Assembly (NCBI GenBank): GCA_037481935.1
Contig: JBBFKQ010000001.1
Span: 237,313 to 301,312, forward strand
Source: Aquificaceae bacterium
Lineage (GTDB): Bacteria; Aquificota; Aquificia; Aquificales; Aquificaceae
Direction of reading: 5' to 3'
Length of the DNA stretch: 64,000 nucleotides
In this document: positions 33,992 to 45,287 of the stretch, piece after piece
Numbering within the stretch: position 1 is the first letter of the stretch
How the letters are laid out: every line of letters starts with the position of its first letter
Notes under the pieces: model-generated
Database searches by the model: none
What the model was told of the DNA's origin: nothing
What the model saw: only the letters and a program-made list of their open reading frames with translations
Made by a program: the position numbers and the translations under genes

Positions 33992-36858
33992 GGTTTTCGG
34001 AAAGGCGCTCGGTGCAGGAGCCTGTTATCAGGTATGCCACTCAGGCAGGCTGGAAATACATAAGCCCCGAGGAGGTCCAGAACCTCAGGCTCAACAGCGC
34101 CAAAGCTATACTTGAGAAAGTTTTCATACCAAAAATAACGGAGCTTAACCCCTTTCTAACAGAGCAGAAGGCAATGGATGTTCTCAGGGAGCTTGAAAGG
34201 GTCAGGCCTGACATCCATGGAAACCTGACCGTCTGGCAGTTTCTGAAGGGTCAGAAAACCATCTACATAGAAACCGAGAGGAGAGAAAGGAACATAAAGC
34301 TAATAGATACAGAAAACCCCCACAGAAATGTTTTTCACATCACAGATGAGTTTACCTTTACTAATGGCTCAGAGTCCATAAGGCAGGACGTGGTCTTTTT
34401 CATAAACGGCATACCGGTTGTCTTTGCGGAAGCAAAGGCTCCCTATAAAATTGATGCGGTGGAGGAAGCTCTATCTCAGGTCAGGAGGTATCACGAGAGG
34501 TGCCCCGAGCTACTTGCTATTGAGCAGGCTTTTGTGCTTACGCATCTTATCAGCTTTTTATATGGTGCCACATGGAACGCAAGCTCAAAGGGACTGTATA
34601 ACTGGAAAGAGGAACAGGCGGGAGACTTTGAAAGTCTCGTAAAGTCCTTTTTCCAGCCCGAGAGGCTTCTGGAGCTTATAACCGAATACCTACTTTTCCC
34701 GGAGAGGGACGGACGCCTGCAGAAGGTGATACTCAGACCCCATCAGGTGCGTGCGGTCAACAAGATCCTTCAGAGGGCACAGGAAAAGGAAAAGAAAAGA
34801 GGTCTCATCTGGCACACTCAGGGCTCTGGAAAGACCTACACCATGATTGTGACCGCTAGGAGGCTCATTGAAAGCCCCTTCTTTGAAAATCCCACAGTGC
34901 TCATGCTGGTGGACAGGCTGGAACTGGAAAGCCAGCTTTTTATGAACCTCAGGTCTGTGGGAATTCATGTAAAAGTTGCAGACAGCAGGGAAGAGCTCAG
35001 AAGGCTTCTGGAAGAGGACACAAGGGGCATTATAGTCTCCACCATACACAAGTTTGAGGGCATGCCTGCCAACATAAACACCAGAGAAAACATCTTTGTG
35101 CTCATTGACGAGGCACACAGAACCACATCGGGCGCCCTTGGAAACTATCTGATGGGAGCTCTGCCCAACGCTACCTTTATAGGCTTTACGGGCACGCCCA
35201 TAGACAGGGGCAGGAGCACCTTTGTGATTTTCGGCAGGGATGACCCGCCACAGGGATACCTTGACAAATACAGCATAGCCGAGTCCATAGCAGATGGGAC
35301 AACCCTTCCCCTTCACTACAGCTTTGCCCCCAGTGAGCTCACCGTTGACAAGAAGCTGCTGGAAGAGGAATTTTTGAACCTCAAAGAAGCGGAAGGCATC
35401 AGCGATGTGGAAGCTCTTGACAGGATACTTGACAAGGCTGTCAGACTAAAGAACGCCCTCAAAAGCAGAAGCAGGATTGAAAAGGTTGCCCGCTATATCG
35501 CAGAGCATTACAGGGAGTATGTGGAACCTCTGGGATACAAGGCCTTTGTGGTGGCAGTAGACAGAGAAGCCTGCGCCCTCTACAAAGAAGAGCTTGACAG
35601 ATACCTGCCACCAGAATACTCAAGGGTAGTATACAGCAGGCATCAGACAGACCCGGAGCACATGAGGCTTCACTATCTTGAAGAGGAAGAGGAAAAACTC
35701 ATCAGAAAGAACTTCCTTGACCCGGAGAAAAACCCCAAAATCCTCATAGTCACCAGCAAACTGCTAACTGGCTTTGATGCGCCCCTTCTCTACTGTCTTT
35801 ATCTTGACAAGCCCATGAGGGACCATGTCCTGCTCCAGACTATAGCGAGGGTAAACAGGCCCTACGAAGACCAGTATGGCAGAAAGAAACCCGCAGGTCT
35901 TATCGTGGACTTTGTGGGCATCTTTGCAAACCTCCAGAAAGCCCTTGCCTTTGACTCTGCAGATGTAGAAGGAGTGGCAGAAGACCTTCAGAAGCTAAAG
36001 GAGAAGTTCGCCAGCCTTATGGAGTTCAAAGACATGGAGGAGCTGAGAGAAGTCTTTTTGAGCTCATACTCGGAGGACAAAATACTGGAGCTTGCCCTGG
36101 AGCACCTCCGGGACGAAGAAAAAAGAGAAAAATTTTACAGACTCTACATAGACATAACAGACATCTACAACATACTCTCTCCAGACCCTTTCCTGAGACC
36201 CTACCTGCAGAGAGTGGAAGGTCTGATAAGGCTCTACCTTGTGGTCAGACAGTATTACGAGCCAGGGAAGAACATAGACAGGGAGTTTACAAAGAAGGTG
36301 GAGGAGCTCGTAAGAAAACACACAAAACAGGGAGAAATAGGGCAGGCGACCTATGTATACGAGATTAACGAGGAAATACTCAGAGAACTACAGAAAGAGG
36401 ATGTACCCGACAGTGAGAAGGTTTACAACCTCACTAAAGGCCTTCAAAGGCTCTTCCAGCAGGAAATGAAAACCAAGCCCCATGTAATATCCCTCGCCCA
36501 GAAACTTGAAAACGTGCTGGAGAGCTACAGGAGAGGACAGAAAAGCACACAGAAGGTCATTGAAGAGCTCAAAAAACTCTATGAAGAATACGAAGAGTTA
36601 GAAAGGGAAAGGGCAGAGAAAGGCCTTGCCCCAGAGGTCTTTGCCATATACAGGCTCTTAAAAAGAGAAGGCATAAAAGAGAGCGGGGAAAAGGCAAAGA
36701 GGATAAGCGAGCTCTTTTCTGACCATCCCCACTGGCGCAGAAGTCGGGAACAGGAAAGGAATTTAAGAAGAGAGATAATCAAATTACTTGAGCCACAGAA
36801 TAACCCAAAAGCAGTAGAGTTAACAGAAGAAATTCTCAACATCATGCGACAGACATGA
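33976..36858 (+). CDS. hsdR: Type I restriction endonuclease subunit HsdR
   Basis: 960 residues. The motor and nuclease subunit. The nuclease domain has VVFFINGIPVVFAEAKAP (E-x-K of the PD-(D/E)xK fold), followed by helicase motifs: Walker A HTQGSGKT (about 280-287), DEAH (378) in VLIDEAHRTTSGA, TGTPIDRGR, and motif VI-like QTIARVNRPY. The C-terminal third is helical. The start is GTG at 33976, with an alternative TTG at 33988 closer to a GGAAGGA sequence; the two differ by four residues. It overlaps hsdS by 16 nt and the next gene by 4 nt. Confidence 0.92.
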   Translation: MEGKLRFSERRSVQEPVIRYATQAGWKYISPEEVQNLRLNSAKAILEKVFIPKITELNPFLTEQKAMDVLRELERVRPDIHGNLTVWQFLKGQKTIYIETERRERNIKLIDTENPHRNVFHITDEFTFTNGSESIRQDVVFFINGIPVVFAEAKAPYKIDAVEEALSQVRRYHERCPELLAIEQAFVLTHLISFLYGATWNASSKGLYNWKEEQAGDFESLVKSFFQPERLLELITEYLLFPERDGRLQKVILRPHQVRAVNKILQRAQEKEKKRGLIWHTQGSGKTYTMIVTARRLIESPFFENPTVLMLVDRLELESQLFMNLRSVGIHVKVADSREELRRLLEEDTRGIIVSTIHKFEGMPANINTRENIFVLIDEAHRTTSGALGNYLMGALPNATFIGFTGTPIDRGRSTFVIFGRDDPPQGYLDKYSIAESIADGTTLPLHYSFAPSELTVDKKLLEEEFLNLKEAEGISDVEALDRILDKAVRLKNALKSRSRIEKVARYIAEHYREYVEPLGYKAFVVAVDREACALYKEELDRYLPPEYSRVVYSRHQTDPEHMRLHYLEEEEEKLIRKNFLDPEKNPKILIVTSKLLTGFDAPLLYCLYLDKPMRDHVLLQTIARVNRPYEDQYGRKKPAGLIVDFVGIFANLQKALAFDSADVEGVAEDLQKLKEKFASLMEFKDMEELREVFLSSYSEDKILELALEHLRDEEKREKFYRLYIDITDIYNILSPDPFLRPYLQRVEGLIRLYLVVRQYYEPGKNIDREFTKKVEELVRKHTKQGEIGQATYVYEINEEILRELQKEDVPDSEKVYNLTKGLQRLFQQEMKTKPHVISLAQKLENVLESYRRGQKSTQKVIEELKKLYEEYEELERERAEKGLAPEVFAIYRLLKREGIKESGEKAKRISELFSDHPHWRRSREQERNLRREIIKLLEPQNNPKAVELTEEILNIMRQT

Positions 36859-37127
36859 CATCTCAGGAGTTTAAAGAGAGAGTAAGGCTGTGGGCAAAAA
36901 AGCTCAAAGTTGATGAAAAACTCAGGGAAATCCACATAAGGAACATGAAAAATAAGCTGGCAAGCTGTTCAAGCAAAGGAAGAATAACCTTTGACAGCAC
37001 AGTGCTAGAAATGGAGTCAGCAGACATGGACAGAATAATAGTTCACGAACTACTGCATCTGAGATACAGAAATCACGGCAAACTCTTTAAAAGGCTTCTG
37101 GAAGTGTATCTGGAGGAAGGTTTTTAA
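36855..37127 (+). CDS. YgjP/WLM-like small metallopeptidase
   Basis: 90 residues, with a zinc site HELLH (His64, Glu65, His68) followed by His74 in RYRNHGKLFKRLL, as in the YgjP (DUF45) and SprT-like families. The preceding segment (SSKGRITFDSTVLEM) is the usual beta hairpin. Proteins of this family often follow hsdR in type I loci; the role is unknown. It overlaps hsdR by 4 nt and is the last gene of the hsd operon. Its stop lies about 4 nt from the 3' end of the convergent 5S rRNA gene. Confidence 0.82.
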   Translation: MTSQEFKERVRLWAKKLKVDEKLREIHIRNMKNKLASCSSKGRITFDSTVLEMESADMDRIIVHELLHLRYRNHGKLFKRLLEVYLEEGF

Positions 37128-37130
37128 CCC

Positions 37131-37247
37131 CCGGGACGACCTACTTTCCCGTGCCGTTCGCCCAGCACAGTATCATCGGCGCTGGAGGGCTTAACTGCCG
37201 GGTTCGGAATGGAAACCGGGTGTTTCCCCTCCGCTATGGTCCCGAGG
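37131..37247 (-). rRNA. rrf: 5S ribosomal RNA
   Basis: The minus strand from about 37247 reads CTCGGGACCATAGCGGAGGG and ends with GTCGTCCCGGG near 37131, so that the first and last eight bases pair as helix I (CUCGGGAC with GUCCCGGG). Interior segments match the 5S loops. Ends are approximate by a few bases. It is the last RNA of the rrn operon; no U-rich terminator hairpin follows before the convergent CDS. Confidence 0.9.
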
Positions 37248-37261
37248 GAAGCTTTCAAACT

Positions 37262-37299
37262 GGCAACTCAATAGGTTTTCCTTCCTGTGGGTGTGCAAG
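37262..37299 (-). other. 3' strand of the 23S processing stem
   Basis: Minus-strand sequence here (from CTTGCACACCC to GAGTTGCC) is nearly complementary to 40922-40960, upstream of 23S. Together they would form a 38-bp stem with one base difference per arm, looping out the whole 23S. This is the usual RNase III substrate that releases pre-23S. Confidence 0.7.
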
Positions 37300-37409
37300 C
37301 CGAACGGGCTATTAGTACAGCTTGGCTACACCCCTTGCGGAGCTTCCACCTGCTGCCTATCAACCTGGTAGTCTTCCAGGGCCCTTCAGGGAGTCCTTAT
37401 CTTGTGGTG

Positions 37410-37442
<33 letters not shown>

Positions 37443-37610
37443 CGTAGCAGGATGGCTACCCGGCGCTACCTCTGGAGAGATAACCGGCACACCAGAGCCT
37501 GCCCCGTCCCGGTCCTCTCGTACTAGGGACGGACCCACTCAAGACTCCTGCGCCCGCGGCGGATAGGGACCGAACTGTCTCGCGACGTTCTGAACCCAGC
37601 TCGCGTCCCC

Positions 37611-37644
<34 letters not shown>

Positions 37645-38106
37645 GCTTCAGCCCCAGGATGGGGGGAGCCGACATCGAGGTACCAAACCTCCCCGTCGAT
37701 GTGGGCTCTCGGGGGAGATTAGCCTGTTATCCCCGGAGTAGCTTTTATCCGCTGATCACTGGCCCTTCCCCGAAGAACCAGTGGGTCACTAGGCCCGGCT
37801 TTCGCCTCTGCTCGGCATGTCTGCCTCACAGTCAGGCACCCTTCTGCCCTTGTACTCTACGGCGGATTTCCGACCCGCCTGAGGGTACCTTTGGACGCCT
37901 CCGTTACCTTTTGGGAGGCAGCCGCCCCAGCTAAACTGCCCATCTGGCACGGTCCCGGCGGTGGATGACACCGCTCGGTTAGGGCCTCAGCCTGCCCAGG
38001 GTGGTATCTCACCGGCGCCTCCATCCCTCCCGGAGGAGGGACTTCACAGGCTCCCACCTATCCTGCGCAGGGCAAGCCAAGGCTCAATGCCAGACTACAG
38101 TGAAGC

Positions 38107-38137
<31 letters not shown>

Positions 38138-38226
38138 GCCGGCATCTTGACCGGCATTACAATTTCGCCGGGACTCTCCTCGAGACAGCGTGGCACTCGT
38201 TGGACCATTCATGCAGGTCGGAACTT

Positions 38227-38977
<751 letters not shown>

Positions 38978-40921
38978 GCGTTTACCCGGGCTTCGGTTTG
39001 GAGCTTGCACTCCTCCCCTTAACCTACGGGCACTGGCCAGGTTTCAGACCACATACATCCCCTTACGGGTTTGCGTAGTCCTGTGTTTTTGATAAACAGT
39101 CGGCACCACCCGGTCTCTGCGACCCACAGGAGCTTACGCCGCAGGGACTTCACTCCCATGGGCCCCCCTTCTACCGAGGGTACGGGGGCAATTTGCCGAG
39201 TTCCTTGAGGAGAGTTCCCCCGACGCCTTAGGCTGCTAACCCAGCCCACCTGTGTCGGTTTCCGGTACGGGCAGCGATGCTTCAGCGCCAGCGCCGTTGT
39301 TTCTCGGCAGTGTGGCGTCGCAGAAGTTACCCCATCAGCTCTCGGAGTATGGGGTGACGGATTTGCCTGCCACCCCCTCCTACTACCTTGGACCACCATT
39401 CCATAGGTGGCTTCTGCTAGCCTCCTGCGTCACGACTCTGGCTCCACACCGCTGGCGCAGGAATGTTGACCTGCTTCCCATCGGCTACGCCTTTCGGCCT
39501 CACCTTAGGGTCCCGGCTAACTGGCGGATGATTTACATTGCCGCCAAAACCTGGGGCTTCCGGCGGACAGGTTTTTCACCTGTCTTCGCTGCTACTCATG
39601 CCAGGATTCTCACTTCCCTGCAGTCCATCCCACCTTACGGCGAGACTTCAGCCCACAGGGAACGCTCCCCTACCGCTCGCATATGCGAGCCCGCAGCTTC
39701 GGTACCAGGCTTGAGCCCCGCTAAATTTTCGGCGCACGGCCGCTCGGCCGGTCAGCTGTTACGCACTGTTTAAAGGATGGCTGCCTCTAAGCCAACCTCC
39801 CAGCTGTCTTAGCAGCCGCACATCCTTCCCCACTTAGCCTGGATTTTGGGACCTTAGCTGGCGGTCTGGGCTGTTTCCCTCTTGTCCACCGGAGCTTATC
39901 CCCCGGGGACTGACTGCCATACTACCTTTCCCGGCATTCGGAGTTTGGCAGGGTTCGGTACCCCTTTCGAGGCCCTAGCCCAACCAGTGGCTCTACCTCC
40001 GGGAAGGACCGTATGACGCTAGGCGTCGACCTATTTCGGGGAGAACGAGCTATCACGGAACGCGATTGGCTTTTCACCGCTACCCACACCTCATCGGACG
40101 GTTTTGCAGCACCGACCCGTTCGGGCCTCCAGACGGCGTTACCCGTCCTTCACCCTGGACATGGGTAGATCGTTCCGCTTCGCGCCTGCCCCCAGCGACT
40201 TAACGCCCTGTTCGGACTCGCTTTCGCTCCGGCTTCGCCTGACGGCTTAACCTCGCCGCTGAGGACAACTCCCTGGCTCATTCTGCAAAAGGCACGCAGT
40301 CGGGCCAAAACGACCCTTCCACTGGCTTGTGGATCCGGGGTTTCAGGTTCTATTTCACTCCCCTTCCGGGGTTCTTTTCACCTTTCCCTCGCGGTACTAT
40401 ACGCTATCGGTCTGCCCGTAGTGCTTAGCCTTGGAGGGAGGTCCCCCCAGATTCCCACGACCTTCCACGGGGGCCGTGGTACTTGGGAACACGCACCCAG
40501 GAGACTGACACCTTTTGCCTACGGGGCTTTCACCCTCTGTGGCGGAGCATTCCAGCTCACTTCGGCTAAGTGTCAGTTTTGTAACTCCCTGAGAGAATGG
40601 CAGTTCTCTCCGTGCATGTCCCGCTACCCCGTGCGAGCTAAGGCTGCCACCATGGCACCCGCACGGTTTGGGCTGGTCCCCGTTCGCTCGCCGCTACTTG
40701 GGGAGTCTCGGTTGATTTCCTTTCCTGGGACTACTAGAAGGTTTTACTTCGTCCCGTTTTGGCTCCGCTTACGCGGATGACAGGGCTCAACGCCCTGCCG
40801 GGTTTCCCCATTCGGGCATCCGGGCCTCAAAGGCTCTTTGCGCCTCCACCCGGCTTATCGCAGCTTAGCACGCCCTTCATCCCCTCGGGCAGCCGAGGCA
40901 TCCACCCCGGACCCTTACTAA

Positions 40922-40960
40922 CTTGCACACCCACAAGGAAGGAAAACCTATTCAGTTGCC
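40922..40960 (-). other. 5' strand of the 23S processing stem
   Basis: Pairs with 37262-37299. The distal part, at 40951-40969 (TTCAGTTGCCAAGATGACA on the plus strand), is repeated before 16S at 42791-42807 and in a variant form at 42912-42930. Confidence 0.7.
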
Positions 40961-40969
40961 AAGATGACA

Positions 40970-41041
40970 TGGAGATGGTGGGATTTGAACCCACGACCTC
41001 CTGCTTGCAAAGCAGGCGCTCTCCCGCTGAGCTACATCCCC
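40970..41041 (-). tRNA. tRNA-Ala (anticodon TGC)
   Basis: The minus strand reads GGGGATGTAGCTCAG... with anticodon loop CTTTGCAAG (TGC), T-loop GGTTCAAATCC and acceptor GGGGATG pairing with CATCTCC, discriminator A. CCA is not encoded. It lies 37 nt before the 23S gene, in the conventional position. Confidence 0.97.
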
Positions 41042-41060
41042 TTGGACCTGCCCCAGATAA

Positions 41061-41134
41061 TGGGCCTCGGTGGACTTGAACCACCGACCTTGCCCTTATC
41101 AGGGGCACGCTCTAACCGACTGAGCTAGAGGCCC
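41061..41134 (-). tRNA. tRNA-Ile (anticodon GAT)
   Basis: The minus strand starts GGGCCTCTAGCTCAG, with anticodon loop CTGATAAG (GAT), T-loop GGTTCAAGTCC and acceptor GGGCCTC pairing with GAGGCCC, discriminator A. It lies 19 nt upstream of tRNA-Ala, in the standard 16S-Ile-Ala-23S order. CCA is not encoded. Confidence 0.97.
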
Positions 41135-41142
41135 AGAGGACT

Positions 41143-41169
41143 GGCAGCTCAATAAGGAGGAAGGACCCT
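41143..41169 (-). other. 3' strand of the 16S processing stem
   Basis: The 27 nt here are complementary, with two differences, to 42774-42800 in the leader, giving the stem that RNase III would cut to release pre-16S. Confidence 0.7.
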
Positions 41170-41209
41170 GAGTTTGATTGGCTTTACAGCCTGAAAACTA
41201 TCTCCGTTA

Positions 41210-42762
<1,553 letters not shown>

Positions 42763-42773
42763 CCCCGAGTTTT

Positions 42774-42800
42774 AGGGTCCTTCCTCCTTATTCAGTTGCC
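42774..42800 (-). other. 5' strand of the 16S processing stem
   Basis: Pairs with 41143-41169 across the 16S gene. Its outer end contains the repeated TTCAGTTGCC element. Confidence 0.7.
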
Positions 42801-42810
42801 AAGATGTCAA

Positions 42811-42876
42811 GGGACCTATAGGTCCCTATTTTTCAACAGGACTTTTTATTATATACCATGTTTCGGGTTTTGTCAA
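42811..42876 (-). promoter_or_regulatory. rrn promoter P3 with hairpin module
   Basis: TTGACA (42871-42876), 17 nt, TATAAT (42848-42853), minus strand, both consensus. Twenty-two nt after the -10 begins a perfect palindrome, GGGACCTATAGGTCCC (42811-42826), which then runs into the TTGACATCTTGGCAACTGAAT element and the 16S stem. It is the promoter closest to 16S. Confidence 0.85.
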
Positions 42877-42911
42877 GTCCTTTAAGCCGACTTATATAAC
42901 CCAAACACACA

Positions 42912-42997
42912 TTCAGCTCTCAAGATGACAAGGGGATTTATCCCCTCAACCGCAACCTACAGTGTAATAATGTATTTCCCTTGTAAAACTCTGTCAA
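42912..42997 (-). promoter_or_regulatory. rrn promoter P2 with hairpin and CATCTTG element
   Basis: TTGACA (42992-42997), 17 nt, TACATT (42969-42974) on the minus strand. A hairpin (AGGGGATTTATCCCCT, 42931-42946) begins about 23 nt after the -10, and the variant CTTGTCATCTTGAGAGCTGAAT (about 42912-42932) follows. The layout copies P3. The -10 is weaker than in P1 and P3. Confidence 0.65.
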
Positions 42998-43006
42998 GCC
43001 TTACCG

Positions 43007-43074
43007 CGGGACCTCGGAGTCCCGATTTCCTTTATACCTTTATCTATTATATCCACCAGCGGGAACTTTGTCAA
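43007..43074 (-). promoter_or_regulatory. rrn promoter P1 inside the end of rlmB
   Basis: TTGACA (43069-43074), 17 nt, TATAAT (43046-43051) on the minus strand, both consensus. The boxes are in-frame codons of rlmB: the -35 falls in codons for Leu-Asp-Lys and the -10 is exactly Tyr-Asn, two codons before Arg-stop. A hairpin, CGGGAC then GTCCCG (43007-43024), starts 22 nt after the -10. Most upstream of the three rrn promoters. Confidence 0.8.
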
Positions 43075-43780
43075 GTATTTTTCTAAAAACCTCCCACATG
43101 GCGATGGCTCCAGCAGATGAGACATTGAGTGAGTTTATCCTGCCTTGCATGGGAATTGATACCACCATATCCGCCAGCTCGAGCACGCTCCTTGAGATCC
43201 CTTCGCCCTCAGAACCGAGCACGAGAGTGCATCCTGTGGGAAGGTCTACATCTCTAATATCTCTGCCTCCCCTCTCCACCGCCGCAACCCAGCCACCCAT
43301 TTCCTTAAAGTCTTTCAGAGCTCTTGCGAGGCTACCCACCCTTGCCAGCATGAGATAAAAAACGGCGCCTGCAGATGCCTTGACTACGGTCTCGTTTATG
43401 GGACACGCTCTGTCCTTTGGCATAAGCGCTCCAACTCCACCAAAAACCTCGCAGGTCCTTAAGAGGTTTCCCACGTTCTGAGGGTCTGTGATATGGTCAA
43501 GGGTGAGAAAGAAGGAACCTCTTTTTACGGTCTCCCTGAAAAGTTTGTGAGCTTCAACATACTCAACTGGGCTCAGTATGGCGAGAATTCCCTGTGTCTT
43601 TTTTGTTCCGGCGAGTTCTTCTATTTTCTGCCTCGGTGCTTTCTGGAGTTTTATGCCCCTCTCCTTGCAAAGTTTGACAACCTGATGGGGAGGGTGCGAG
43701 TCGTGGGCAAAGAGCACCTTTTCCACATCCCTGCCCGACCTGAGGGCTTCAATAACGGGGTTTTTACCGTAGACTATCAT
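43040..43780 (-). CDS. rlmB: 23S rRNA (guanosine-2'-O-)-methyltransferase RlmB
   Basis: 246-residue SpoU/TrmH-type SPOUT methyltransferase that modifies G2251 of 23S rRNA. The N-terminal substrate-binding domain begins VYGKNPVIEALRSG. The knotted domain has LDHITDPQNVGNLLRTCEVFG, VLGSEGEGISRSV and IPMQGRINSLNVSSAGAIAM, the three SPOUT motifs. It overlaps mnmA by 4 nt and its last codons contain rrn promoter P1, so an rRNA-modifying enzyme sits right at the rrn operon. RlmB rather than TrmH is inferred from the N-terminal domain. Confidence 0.88.
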   Translation of the reverse strand: MIVYGKNPVIEALRSGRDVEKVLFAHDSHPPHQVVKLCKERGIKLQKAPRQKIEELAGTKKTQGILAILSPVEYVEAHKLFRETVKRGSFFLTLDHITDPQNVGNLLRTCEVFGGVGALMPKDRACPINETVVKASAGAVFYLMLARVGSLARALKDFKEMGGWVAAVERGGRDIRDVDLPTGCTLVLGSEGEGISRSVLELADMVVSIPMQGRINSLNVSSAGAIAMWEVFRKILDKVPAGGYNR

Positions 43781-44826
43781 TCCTTTATTATGCCACCACC
43801 CAGAAGCACATCCCCCTCATAGAAGGCGCAGACCTGACCGGGGGTTATGCCTTTTACTGGCTCTGCAAATTTTACCCTATAGCCATCCGGTGTTTTTTCC
43901 ATGTTTTCCACAGGCACTGGTCTGTTCCTGTATCTTATCTGTGCCAGGGGCTTTTCCCAGAGTTCAGGCTCAAGATGAAAGTTTACGCCCTCCAGCAAAA
44001 GCCAGTCCCTATAGAGCTCCTTTTCTCTGCACAGATAAACCGCATTCTTTTCTGCATCCACGCCGCACACATACACAGGGAAGCCCAGAGCCACACCCAG
44101 ACCCTTCCTCTGCCCTACCGTATAGTGGAAAAAGCCTCTGTGCCTGCCCACAACTTCGCCCTCAAAGTAGAAGTATCCTTCCTTAGAGCCAACCCTTTCT
44201 TCTACAAACTCCCCAGGTTCTTTTCCCATAAGAAAGCACACGTCCTGCGAGTCCTTCTTATTCCAGACGGGAAGGTTTCTATCTTTTGCTATCTGTCTAA
44301 CCTCATCTTTGGTTAGCTCTCCCAGTGGAAACTCAAGAAGCTCAAGATGTTCTCTTTTTACAAGGCTCAGAAAATAGGACTGGTCTCTCTTCTGGTCTTT
44401 ACCGCGGGCTATGAGCCTTCTACCCTTGTATTCTACAAACCTTGCGTAGTGTCCTGTAGCAAGCCTGTCAATCTCTACAACCTTTTTGAGATATTCTGCC
44501 AGTAAGCCAGTTTTTACTTCCCTGTTGCATATTGCACATGGATTTGGGGTTTTCCCCATAAGAGTTTCCCCCAGAAAGTAATTTACTACCCGCTCCTCAA
44601 AAATTTTTTCCCAGCTAAGGGTAAGATGGGGAATGCCAAGGTGTTCGGAAACCTTCGCCGCATCTCTCACGTCCTGAGGCGAGCAACAGACCCTGAGGTC
44701 GCCAGCACTGCAAACCTCCTGATGGAAACGAAGAGTTATACCAATTACCTCGTGACCAGCCTCCTTCATGAGCAGGGCACAGACGCTACTGTCCACACCT
44801 CCACTCATACCAACTGCAATTCTCAT
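43777..44826 (-). CDS. mnmA: tRNA-specific 2-thiouridylase MnmA
   Basis: 349 residues. It adds sulfur to U34 of tRNA-Lys, Glu and Gln. The PP-loop GMSGGVDSSV is at residues 6-15. Cysteines 97 (NPCAICN) and 197 (SQDVCFL) form the persulfide pair. The C-terminal beta-barrel (HYTVGQRKGLGVALGFPVYV, IRYRNRPVPV) is present. It follows the hypothetical gene at 44838 by 11 nt and overlaps rlmB by 4 nt, so these three form an RNA-modification operon. Confidence 0.95.
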   Translation of the reverse strand: MRIAVGMSGGVDSSVCALLMKEAGHEVIGITLRFHQEVCSAGDLRVCCSPQDVRDAAKVSEHLGIPHLTLSWEKIFEERVVNYFLGETLMGKTPNPCAICNREVKTGLLAEYLKKVVEIDRLATGHYARFVEYKGRRLIARGKDQKRDQSYFLSLVKREHLELLEFPLGELTKDEVRQIAKDRNLPVWNKKDSQDVCFLMGKEPGEFVEERVGSKEGYFYFEGEVVGRHRGFFHYTVGQRKGLGVALGFPVYVCGVDAEKNAVYLCREKELYRDWLLLEGVNFHLEPELWEKPLAQIRYRNRPVPVENMEKTPDGYRVKFAEPVKGITPGQVCAFYEGDVLLGGGIIKE

Positions 44827-44837
44827 AAGGGATAAAT

Positions 44838-45248
44838 TTAGGCTCTGAAAAAGGCTTTCATAAACCTTGTCTCCTCAGATTCTTCCGCAAACTCAAGCCC
44901 CAGAGATATGAGCTTTTCTGGCCTTTCACCCTTTTTCAACAATCCAATGGAGCGAGCAATTTCCAGCTTCTCTATGACACCTTCCGTGATGTAAACCATC
45001 ATACTGTCAAACTGAAACTTCCTGTAGAGCTCCTGTCTTTCCTTCTCTTCTTTTTTGCCCAGGCTATCCGCAAAGGAGCATATCTTTGACCATGTTCTGA
45101 GGGTTTTATCCCACTCTTGCCTTGGGATATTCTCAAGCTCAAGCCTTATAAGTTCCACAAGGCTCTCTTTGATGTGTTTCTTGAAATCCTCTTGGGACCA
45201 GCCACTGGAGCTGTCCTTTCTTAAAAAAGCCGTCAGGTCAACTTTCAT
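44838..45248 (-). CDS. Hypothetical protein
   Basis: 136 residues, helical and charged (LTAFLRKDSSSGWSQEDFKKHIKESLVELIRLELENIPRQEWDKTLRTWSKICSFADSLGKKEEKERQELYRKFQF). No signal peptide, membrane helix or familiar motif. A TATATT box (45257-45262, minus strand) lies 8 nt before the ATG without a Shine-Dalgarno, the same leaderless-like layout as several neighbours. It is the first gene before mnmA (11-nt gap) and divergent from serA across 39 nt. Confidence 0.65.
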   Translation of the reverse strand: MKVDLTAFLRKDSSSGWSQEDFKKHIKESLVELIRLELENIPRQEWDKTLRTWSKICSFADSLGKKEEKERQELYRKFQFDSMMVYITEGVIEKLEIARSIGLLKKGERPEKLISLGLEFAEESEETRFMKAFFRA

Positions 45249-45287
45249 GTTATTCTAATATAATACCGCTTCTGCTGGAGGTCTAAT

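Noticed and set aside
39252..39773. 173-codon open frame on the plus strand of the 23S region, and several other frames across 16S and 23S (for example 37659-37934, 40421-40780, 41860-42093)
   Set aside because: They lie on the antisense strand of conserved rRNA sequence, have no Shine-Dalgarno and no protein-like composition.
42763..43039. boxA antitermination sequence of the E. coli type in the rrn leader
   Set aside because: No match to TGCTCTTTAACA was found by eye. The repeated CATCTTG element is reported separately.
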